Shown here one piece after another: positions 52,811-64,000 of a stretch of DNA of 64,000 nt. The stretch's first letter is position 1. Every line of letters starts with the position of its first letter. Location: contig JALIZF010001210.1 in the NCBI GenBank assembly GCA_029948255.1, positions 62,001-126,000 of the forward strand, in the 5' to 3' direction. This DNA comes from Telmatactis stephensoni (taxonomy: Eukaryota > Cnidaria > Anthozoa > Actiniaria > Isophelliidae). A program made the translations under genes and the position numbers. The notes beneath the pieces are model-generated. The model was not told the DNA's origin. It worked only from the letters and a program-made list of their open reading frames with translations, and ran no database searches.

Positions 52811-53341
52811 TGAACGTGAGCAGAAACTCTACACCGCTAAGTTGTGTTCAAGGTGTTATAAAAGTTTTTGTTACGAATCACATGGCGTCTCGGTAGAAAA
52901 ACTGCTCACATTTTGAATTTTTTTCAGGAATCTGCCCAAAACAACAACTTCTGTAAATATGAATCGTTTATGACGACATGCGCGCGCATATGATTTAACT
53001 TTTTACCCATGAACCTTGATCTGTCAAGTTGTTTTTGAAATCACGTGACGCGTCTATGACGACATGCGCGCGCAAATGGTTAAATTTTTGACTCGAACTT
53101 TTGTAATCCCAGAATTCGTTCCTTGATTGACGCTATCGAGACGATACATATAATGACATTTTTATTCTGTTATCAGCTAACTTTTTAAAACACTTGAGAA
53201 TTAATAAAAACTTTCTTACTTTTTATCTTGGTTGATCGATCGGTCGAAAGCTCGAGCGCTACCATGGATACCAAGTAAAAACATCAAAAACGGCGCTAAA
53301 ATTCAGATGTTTCTTAACAGTTTTCTCTCAAACTCCCAATC

Positions 53342-54898
53342 CAGAGGAGGGTCCAGTAGTATCCCACAATGCATTGCGCGCGCGGTTTGTTTGCAAAATG
53401 GTGGTCACTTCCGATCAAAGTACATGAAGTGAAAAACAGGCCCTGAAACTTTCCAATATGTGACTTTATAGAGATAAGTTTCATTTATATTTCTTGCTTT
53501 ACTAATTATCTTGTTATTTCTCTAGTTGTTTGGGTCTTTTTGCCCCCGTTGCATAAATAACATTATCTGTTGTGATCAGAGTGCCGGTTTCAGTTTCAAA
53601 ATTACAACATGACGACCACGAGTTCAAAACCTCCTGTTTATCTGAATACAGCTGGAGTTATTTTCATTTTAACAAAGCTACTTAACAGAAAATAGGATAA
53701 ACAAAAATGCTGTCAAAAAAGGCTCAAAAAGGCTTCACGATTTTTAGTGAAAACAAACCCGTGAAAACGTCCAAAATGTCAAGGTTACGCGAAAAGTGTT
53801 GTGGAGTTTGGCTGGTTGTCAATAGATGTTGTTTCACGGATTGTGCCATGATCACTCTATAAATTACACAGCATCATTTAGAAAAGACATACACATTTGT
53901 ACAAAATTTATTTCAAATATTTATTCAGAAGTCCATGTAAATGCATTACATTTAAATTATTTATTTCAATGTCAATAAATGCATAACTCAAGTTCTATGT
54001 ATTCTGTATTTTTTTGGATATTTGCAATCAAAAGCAAAACAAATTTATCATGTTCCTAGCATTGTTTGTAGCTACCTACCTAATCGTATTTTTCGCATTT
54101 CGTTAGCTACAAAATTAGAATAGACATTGAATCTTTTCTACTGACTCGACACTAATTTCTTGTTAATAATAATCAACAAAAAAACAACTTTCCCTTCCGT
54201 CACCTCGTTTCTTCCAGGTTTTCTCGCCGGCATAAAAACCTGTTTCTACTCATTTGAAATTATCAATGAGCAAAAAGGCAGCAAAAATAACTTAAAAAAT
54301 GACAAAAAATAAGTTATAAGAAATATTTTCATTGCATCACAAAGATGAACACTCAAAATGTGAAACCTTGCAAAGCTGGCACTCACATGGCGGCTTTCGC
54401 GATACGATGTTTTCATAAACTTCTCTGTATGCTCATTTTATACAAATTCGACAAACTTAAGAAACACTTTACAACTGCACTAACCTCCAAATCAGACGAA
54501 ATGACAACACGAATTAACGCTGGAAGTCTTATATGTTGAAATAGATCCTCCACTCTCTGGTCAGCAACAACAGGAATCAGAGCTACTCGTCTCTCAGATA
54601 TTTTGTCAACAAAACTTATGTTAACCTGACGGCACACAAGCTCAACGAATTTTACCCCAGGCAAAGACATTTCAAAATTTTCCGCTCGCTAACACAGCGT
54701 ATGTACAAGAAAGGATAATTTTTTAAAACAAAAGCTTACAACCATTTACAAGTACTACTCGTCGAATCTCCCGCCATCACTCCTAGATCCTCTGCACTCC
54801 CTCCCGTCAAGGCTCAAGACCAATGATGACGTCACGTTTGAATCGATAATATATTATAAAGCGCAATGCATTGTGGGATACTACTGGACCCTCCTCTG
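53342..54898. mobile_element. 1557-bp inverted-repeat transposon with 9-bp target duplication
   Basis: Ends CAGAGGAGGGTCCAGTAGTA and TACTACTGGACCCTCCTCTG; the inverted repeat runs about 38 bases, to CAATGCATTGCGC. CTCCCAATC flanks both sides (53333-53341 and 54899-54907). CAGAGG termini suggest hAT; its usual duplication is 8 bp, and CTCCCAAT fits the hAT preference nTnnnnAn if the ninth base is chance. A 9-bp duplication would suit a Mutator-type element instead. Inside are short frames without a recognisable transposase (an 85-codon minus-strand frame at 54413-54670 has no known domain), so it is probably non-autonomous. Confidence 0.9.
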
Positions 54899-55325
54899 CT
54901 CCCAATCAAAGCAATCCCAATATGATTTATCGATGTTGGGATTCAAAATGGTGGGCGAATTACTGAACGTAACGTCGAAAGAAACGAAGAATCGAGCCGA
55001 TTCCCTGCGTCAATCACTATGTTACTCCGCACAACCTGACAGGATTTCTTCATCATTTTGAGTTGGTCCGAGGGAACCGGGAAAGTTGAAGTTTTGAATG
55101 TTAATTGTGTCTAACTTCAGATATTTGGGAATCATTAACATGCTCTTTTATTGACAGTCTTTTGTCCGCGAATCGTGATGTCAGTTTTCGACCGTTATTT
55201 TTGCCAGAAATTGGTGTCGTTTTCGGGCTTCCTGTGGTAAAATATACTTGGGAACCCTGTTTTTTACTTTCCAGTCCTTTTTCGGCCAGAAATCAAGATG
55301 GCTGACTTGGTTAGCATGTTTTCTC

Positions 55326-56483
55326 CTGGTCTGTAGCAAATGTTTGGGGGACTGAGAACGAGTGCTTTGATTGGTCACTTCCGGTCACTTCAGACTGTGT
55401 TGTTGTTTAGTTCCTTTTGGGAGGCGAATGAAGAAATTTGTGCAAAAAAAGAACGCGTAAATTTTAAATCTGGCATTCTGTTCTACAGCGAGTGTATTTT
55501 CCATGGCTTGGAGACGTTGCTTAAGAAGGCTGAGGCGTTTTACGGTGATTTTTGTAGATTTAGAGGATCGTGAACTTTGTAAGCCGACTAACGCGACATG
55601 GCGCGTACGAACTAACAAATTCCCACTGCCAAAACTTTCACGAAATTTTTCAGCTTACCTGAATGCGAGAACTCTTCCATTCAGTCCCAGTAAGTACTAC
55701 CAGCCAGTCCTACTTGGCTTAGGCAGGATATATTCTAGTTCTCATAAAAAACACACAAGATTTTTGTACTTTTTCGGATAATTGTCTTTGAAAGTTTATC
55801 AAACTTATGTTCGATCGATGGCAAACTACAGGTGAGTAAATTGTCTCATTTTTGGTTCAATGCACGAATATGACTTCAGTTTTGGGAAAAATAATAATAA
55901 TAAGTTCATATGATTCTTGCTATAGTAATGTGAAAAGTTTCTTATTATCCGTCGCGATTTTTTTCCTCTGTAAATATGAATCAACAAACTTTGAAGTTTT
56001 GATTTTACATGTGCTTCATTCACCAACCAAAGTTTTTCAAAACGCCGTTCTCCGGTCATGTACCCTGAATCTCGATATGGCCATGTAAAGTATGTCGCTC
56101 AACAATTGTTGTGTTGCTTAGGCTATATATTATATCCTCAGGAATACAGGTTTACGAGTAGAATCGCCATAAAATATCGTCGGCGGTCGTCTTTGATCTC
56201 GTTTCTTCGTCATTTCGAGCAACGGCTTACAAAGTTCACAATCCTCTAAATCCACAATAATCACAGAAAAACGCTTCAGCCTTCGTAAGCAATGTCTCCA
56301 AACCATGGAAAATACAAATACTGTAGAATGGAATGCCAAATTTAAAATTTACACGTCTTTTTTTGCACAAATTTCTTCATTCCCTTCCCAACAAAAACAA
56401 AACAACATCACAATTCTGAAGTGACCGGAATTGACCAATCAGAGCGCTCGTCCTCAGTCCCCTAAACATTTGCCACAGACCAG
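55326..56483 (+). mobile_element. 1158-bp foldback-type transposon, left copy
   Basis: Long terminal inverted repeats of about 260 bases: CCTGGTCTGTAGCAAATGTT on the left, and GCCACAGACCAG at the right end. It shares ACTTCCGGTCACTTCAGA-type arms and a GAATTTCATGG-like interior with the second copy. The interior has no transposase-like frame. Flanked by TTTCTC at 55320-55325 and 56484-56489. Confidence 0.92.
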
Positions 56484-56489
56484 TTTCTC

Positions 56490-57647
56490 TGGTCTGTGGC
56501 AAATGTTTGGGGGACTGAGAACGAGCGCTCTGATTGGTCAATTCCGGTCACTTCAGAATTGTGTTGTTGTTTTGTTTTTGTTGGGAAGGGAATGAAGAAA
56601 TTTGTGCCAAAAAAGACGTGTAAATGTTAAATTTGGCATTCCATTCTACAGCATGTGTATTTTCCATGGTCTGAAGACTTTCCTTAAGAAGGCTGAAGCG
56701 TTTTTCTGTGATTATTGTGGATTTAGAGGATCGTGAACTTTGTAAGCCGTTGCTCGAAATGACGAAGAAACAAGATCAAAGACGACCGCCGACGATATTT
56801 TATGGCGATCCTACTCGTAAACCTGTATTCCTGAGGATATAATATATAGCCTAAGCAACACAACAATTGTTGAGCGACATACTTTACATGGCCATATCGA
56901 GATTCAGGGTACATGGCCGGAGAACGGCGTTTTGAAAAACTTTGGTTGGTGAATGAAGCACATGTAAAATCAAAACTTCAAAGTTTGTTGATTCATATTT
57001 ACAGAGGAAAAAAATCGCGACGGATAATAAGAAACTTTTCACATTACTATAGCAAGAATTATATGATCTTATTATTATTATTTTTCCCAAAACTGAAGTC
57101 ATATTCATGCATTGAACCAAAAATGAGACAATTTACTCACCTGTAGTTTGCCGTCAATCGAGCATAAGTTTGATAAACTTTCAAAGACAATTATCCGAAA
57201 AAGTGCAAAAATCTTGTGTGTTTTTTATGAGAACTAGAATATATCCTGCCTAAGCCAAGTAGGACTGGCTGGTAGTACTTACTGGGACTGAATGGAAGAG
57301 TTCTCGCATTCAGGTAAGCTGAAAAATTTCGTGAAAGTTTTGGCAGTGGGAATTTGTTAGTTCGTACGCGCCATGTCGCGTTAGTCGGCTTACAAAGTTC
57401 ACGATCCTCTAAATCTACAAAAATCACCGTAAAACGCCTCAGCCTTCTTAAGCAACGTCTCCAAGCCATGGAAAATACACTCGCTGTAGAACAGAATGCC
57501 AGATTTAAAATTTACGCGTCCTTTTTTTGCACAAATTTCTTCATTCGCCTCCCAAAAGGAACTAAACAACAACACAGTCTGAAGTGACCGGAAGTGACCA
57601 ATCAAAGCACTCGTTCTCAGTCCCCCAAACATTTGCTACAGACCAGG
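56490..57647 (-). mobile_element. 1158-bp foldback-type transposon, right copy, inverted
   Basis: The same element in opposite orientation, of exactly the same length, flanked by TTTCTC at 56484-56489 and 57648-57653. Peptides read from the two copies differ at only one or two positions (for example IYAFFFC versus IYASFFC), so they are very young. Together the copies form a near-perfect palindrome of over 2.3 kb. Confidence 0.92.
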
Positions 57648-57653
57648 TTTCTC

Positions 57654-58867
57654 TCGAATGGCTGTAAATTTGGATAGAATTTTCGAAGAAAATCGCTTTT
57701 TTTCGTGATGAAAATGTATTCCAACTTCCAAATAAAGTAAGTACAAATTTCCTTATATGGAAGAAGGAGCTCGAGTGAAAACAGCACATTTTTAAAAGAC
57801 AGTACATTTCTTGATATATTGGCACAAAGACAAAAACTTTCAGTGTCCCGGTTAGCCGATAATGCAGTAGAGTTCTGTAAAAAATATGATTTTATCGACA
57901 TTTAGTCAAGAAAACATTATGGATATTTGGAAAACCTGCAAGGATTTGTAGTCCAAGAAAACTTTAAAGATAAAACTCTCTGAGGCAAAGGGTATTTTTA
58001 GTGGTTGTCCCCACCCACCCCTCCCACCACTTTAGGAATGGACTCAACCTCGTTCCCAGGCCCTTTTCCCTTCTCTTGAGGTCGTTGATGTTGTTTTTGT
58101 CCCCTCTCCATACCAATTAATCCTTTTTCGAGTAGCTTTAGTTCAGTAATTAAAACTATTGTGTTTGTATTCTCGAAGGAATATAAAATTTGAATATATG
58201 AAAAGCTCTTGAAAAGGATTCTGGTAAGAGGGGAGACAAAAACGTCATTATGCTAGGGGCTTATTTGGCAGACTTTGACAAATGCTTTGATATGATTTCA
58301 AGCAGTGTTTACAACATGGTTAAGACCTTCTTCCATCGCATGTGATAAAATTGACTAAATTCAATCACCTATATTTTATCATCTACAACATTTATCTAGA
58401 AAATAATGACCTTCTTGATATGTGGGAAGAAATACAGGTTATTCCGTATGAAACAACTTTTGTATAACCCTACACATGACTGCACATCCGATCTACAAGA
58501 GTTTTCTTAACAAATATTTTGCCATGCATGCCAAAATATTGCTTGGCAAAACAAATATTTGCTATATTTTACACCAAAAATACATTATTTTGCCGGTATT
58601 GAATATAATATATAACAGCAAGAAATATATTGAAATAAATCAAAGAACCCATAGCATAACCATAGTATAAAACTAAAGCTATGTAAAGATTGTTTATATT
58701 TAGTAATTTGTCCGAGTAGAGTGATCGCACTTTACCCTTGAAAAAGTACAAAATCTACTTTGTACTAAAAAGTATAACATCCTTTGTTTTCCACTGTTTA
58801 ATAATGCTATTTTGCATTATTTAGCTAGTACAATTTCACGGATTAAGTCTGATCACTCTGGGAATAT
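57654..58867. other. No supported gene
   Basis: AT-rich spacer to the right of the transposon pair. Short frames only. Confidence 0.4.
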
Positions 58868-58975
58868 ATATACGAGTAGGAATTCGAGGAATTCGAGAAG
58901 GAATACGAGTAGGAATCAGAGGAATTCGAGTAGAAATACGAGTAGGAATCAGAGGAATTCGACTAGGAATACGGT
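58868..58975. repeat. Minisatellite, GAGTAGGAATNNGA units
   Basis: Irregular tandem words ACGAGTAGGAATCAGAGGAA and TTCGAGTAGAAAT over about 110 bases. Confidence 0.75.
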
Positions 58976-59229
58976 ACATAAATAATTAATGTTTAATTAC
59001 TCGGTATAGCTGTATTTATTTTCGTATATTTCATCTTAATCTTTGCCGTCTAGAGAAAAGACTTCATATTTCAGGCGGAATACATGTAGCGTGGTATATA
59101 TTATTTTTAAAATTTGTAAACTTGTATAGTGGAGAAAAAATAGAAAAATAGCTTAAAACGGCTCAAACCCAGAAAAAAGCTTAAAAACATATGAAAGGGT
59201 ATTATTTACAGCAAATCAAGGTGAAAAAC

Positions 59230-59470
59230 ATATTTTTGTATTCCATGACGATTCGAACCCGGACCTTCTATTTGCTTTGTATTGCCTTGTAACGTTCGTA
59301 CTCTGGATAGGTGCTGCAGCTCTTGGGCTGCCCGTGATTAGATCCATCACTCTTTCAGTCACTTTCTCCACATGCACGTTTCTTAATGCTCGGCCAAAAT
59401 GTACCTCAATTTTTTCATCTTCTGCTCTGTGAAATCCTGGCGTACTAACCGCTCGACCAACCATGCCACA
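59230..59470 (-). repeat. tRNA-like element with A and B boxes pulled apart
   Basis: On the minus strand, GTTGGTCGAGCGGTTAGTAC (A-box-like) at about 59463-59444 and GTCCGGGTTCGAATCGTC (B-box-like) at about 59267-59250 look like the two halves of one tRNA, separated by about 180 bases. Part of the insert (AAAATGTACCTCAATTTTTT) recurs at 60137. A repeat-derived pseudogene rather than a tRNA gene. Confidence 0.5.
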
Positions 59471-59744
59471 CTCATCTTGGAAGTCAATAATAGTTAATAA
59501 TAAGTACGTCTATGTACCAGAGAGGCCAGTCGTAATAATCTCGTGTCCAGCAGAAAATTGAAGGTATGACGTTCAACAGCATTTGAAAAAATCCCTTTGT
59601 CAGGTTCTTGTTTATACAATGTTTATAGTTCCATCATGGTGTGTATCGATAAAAATAGTATGACCTCTACTTCAATCGTGAGATGAATTGGTTTCATTAG
59701 AAATTGAATTAATTGAAATTTCATTAGATGAATTGGTTTCATTG

Positions 59745-60121
59745 CGCGGACTTGCATCTTCGTTTGAACACCAACTTGCTGCATCGACTTGCGTCTACTT
59801 GCATCGACGTACTTGCGAACAGTTTGAACGTGCTCAAATTTGATCGCAAGCTTATGCAAGTTTTGACTCGTTTGAACAGTCACCACGCTAAACTTCATGT
59901 TGTTTTTCATATTTTTTCGTCCGAACTTCTGCATATTTCCTCTCCTACTAATGATTCAAACAAAAACAAAACTGATTTTCTCGCTGTACTTCAGCTAGCT
60001 GATTTTCCTTGAACGTTTTTGAAAATTGTTCATCGACTTGCGTGGAGAGGTGTTCAAACGAGGACACAAGTTGCAAGTCAAAACTTGCATCGACTTGCGT
60101 TCTCGTTTGAACGGGGCCTAA
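59745..60121. repeat. Inverted-repeat element with CAAGTCGATGCAAGT words
   Basis: ACTTGCATCTTCGTTTGAAC on the left and GTTCTCGTTTGAACGGGGCC on the right. The words CATCGACTTGCGT and TTTGAAC recur between them. The left limit is uncertain. Confidence 0.5.
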
Positions 60122-60424
60122 TGTTCAGTCAATTAAAATGTACCTCAATTTTTTTCATCTTCTGTTAACATCAAACATTCTGCATTACTGTTTTGGTCTC
60201 GACAACCACAGCAGTGTTTTAAATCGATTTCACTTAGATTCCTACACACTTCCACCGCATACGTTGAGACGAAGAGCTTTTTCATCATTTTCTTTGAGTT
60301 CAACTTGTTATAAACGTCTTTCTTATATTAATCGTTCTCAGTTGTAATTCGATGACTTCATGTCGATAAAAATAGTCAAGTCAGCAAAATTGTTCTACAC
60401 CAAAACGGAGACTTTATAAAACAG

Positions 60425-60918
60425 GTGCATGTATTTATGCTTTACTATTTAGTCAAGATGTTGTTTCTTTATTCAGTCAAGATGAGCTATCATACCGAAA
60501 GTATACTTGTCGCACAATATAAGGAACAGTGTCAAATGGGGGTTCGTTACGTGCGTCAGTGTTTAAAACAAGAAAATATAGGACTGGTGGATGAACAAAC
60601 TGCATATCAAATCACATACAGTGGAGTCGATGATAATCATTAATGAATCTTTAGCTAGACTCCCGGGCTAGACTATCGACATACGGTTGGGTTTATCGAA
60701 GCCTATCCAGACATCTTCACAGACTAGTTCAGACTGGCTTCGGATCACTTGGAAATTGGGTTGTAGAACGACTATCTCATGTGAAATGCACAAGATACTG
60801 ATGAAACCTATGTACTGTGGAACAATACAGTGTGAAAGAACGGATCACCGAATACTACTGCACTATTACACGGGATTTTATGACATTGAGCAAAACATGC
60901 AAATATTGATCGATTAAT
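60425..60918 (+). other. Unrecognised short frames, possibly a decayed gene
   Basis: A 54-codon stretch from 60482 (MSYHTESILVAQYKEQCQMG...) has an ordinary soluble-protein composition and stops at 60641-60643. Protein-like segments then continue in shifting frames to 60918 (for example GFIEAYPDIF and FGSLGNWVVERLSH). I do not recognise a family. It could be a frameshifted pseudogene. Confidence 0.3.
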
Positions 60919-60977
60919 TTAATCGTCGATTGGACGCTGTCGAGCGTGAACGAAGAACTGAGTGAAACCTCTTGACG

Positions 60978-61373
60978 TCCCGTCCACACGTCACACGTAT
61001 CCAGATATTTTTGAAAACGAAGAGTTTTTCCTCCCTTTTAGCCTTCCGTCCACACGTAAACGGTGTTCTAGGTCACCGAATACGGAGGTTTTCGAATACG
61101 CTCTTCAGACTGTAGATTTTTGAAAACGCCGGCTTATCGTATTCGTTTGGACAGCCGAAAGCGAAGATTTTAGAATACGATGACGTCAGAAGTAGGATCC
61201 AGTCAATGCCGCGCTTCCAACATGGAAGACTAGCGTACTTGAATCGTTTTCACGTATTCGTGTGGACGGATAAATACGATTTGATACGTTTGGACGCGAT
61301 GTTTTTCGAATATTCCGTTTACTTTTTAAAAATCTCCGTTTTTAAAAATATCCGGATACTTGTGGACGGGGCC
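60978..61373. repeat. Inverted-repeat element, CCGTCCACACGT ends
   Basis: CCCGTCCACACGTCACACGT followed by ATCCAGATATTTTTGAAAAC on the left mirrors AAAAATATCCGGATACTTGT, GGACGGGGCC on the right. TCCACACGTAAACGG and GTGTGGACGGATAAAT recur inside. Confidence 0.75.
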
Positions 61374-61410
61374 TGAAAGTTTAGTTGTTGTTTTTTCTTC
61401 TTCTTCTTCT

Positions 61411-61420
<10 letters not shown>

Positions 61421-61445
<25 letters not shown>

Positions 61446-61449
61446 GGGG
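61421..61449. repeat. Poly-G run of about 28
   Basis: TTCTTCTTCTTTTTTTTTTC is followed by an uninterrupted G run. True length may be uncertain because such runs are hard to sequence. Confidence 0.85.
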
Positions 61450-61718
61450 TAGAATAGACTTAGAGTTAACGTTCGATTTCTCTAGTTACAAGCGCCGAAA
61501 GAGCATGGAATTTATGGCTAAATGTGCGGCTAACTTTAACCTGACTTCAGCCTCCCGCATCTAGGACAATTACACTTAAATTTTGAACATGTCCCTTCCC
61601 CTTGCTACAATACGTTGACAATTTGTATCAAATTCCATGCGCGTTTTGAACAGAAATGAGATGACATGGTTAAACACGTTTTTGTTATTGCTCCTTAGTC
61701 TCTCAGTTGCTGACCATC

Positions 61719-64000
<2,282 letters not shown>

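Noticed and set aside
54413..54670. Possible transposase fragment in the 1557-bp element
   Set aside because: No recognisable catalytic or DNA-binding motif in the 85-codon frame.
55385..57901. Numerous 60-95 codon frames on both strands
   Set aside because: They are mirror images created by the head-to-head transposon pair and have no domain.

Overview
This window is animal nuclear DNA, most likely from an anthozoan cnidarian (stony coral or sea anemone type). The genes have introns with GT-AG boundaries and are far apart, AT-rich spacers are full of short inverted-repeat transposons, and the gene families (TRIM-NHL, a PEAK-family pseudokinase, an M13 peptidase, an Ig/kringle/discoidin receptor, a trimethylamine-monooxygenase-type FMO, a Penelope-type GIY-YIG fragment) suit such an animal. 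The taxon is inferred from gene content and was not tested by a search.

Layout. (1) 0.5-3 kb, minus strand: N-terminal exons of a membrane M13 metallopeptidase that continues off the left edge. (2) 3-9.3 kb: no gene seen, only small inverted-repeat elements and simple repeats. (3) 9.35-9.77 kb: one filamin-repeat terminal exon next to a GIY-YIG retroelement scrap. (4) 10.9-33.4 kb: a tandem cluster of CDA-fold (GuaD-like) deaminase genes with a shared three-exon structure. Copies A and D are complete. Copy B is broken by an inversion through exon 1. Copy C is only an exon 1, its exons 2 and 3 lost by deletion. An exon-3 remnant of a fifth copy lies at the left end. A single-exon TRIM-NHL gene (22.6-24.7 kb), followed by the 3' remnant of a paralogue, sits inside the cluster. 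(5) 35.8-43.7 kb: a four-exon PEAK1/PRAG1-like scaffold pseudokinase, 1431 residues. (6) 46.9-52.8 kb, minus strand: a seven-exon type I membrane protein of 1065 residues (Ig-like, kringle, Ig-like, discoidin, membrane helix) with an unusual Lys/Arg/Glu/Ser-rich tail. (7) 53-61.5 kb: transposon territory, including a 1557-bp element with a 9-bp target duplication and two 1158-bp elements head to head that share the target TTTCTC. (8) 61.7-64 kb: a trimethylamine-monooxygenase-type FMO running off the right edge.

The genes do not look like one pathway. The deaminase cluster is the one clear system: a purine or pyrimidine base-salvage type enzyme family that duplicated here and partly decayed. 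Its paralogous introns and spacers allow filled and empty transposon sites to be compared directly inside the window. The new-looking gene is the Ig/kringle/discoidin receptor, whose exon phases all close exactly and whose tail resembles charged nuclear proteins more than a signalling tail.
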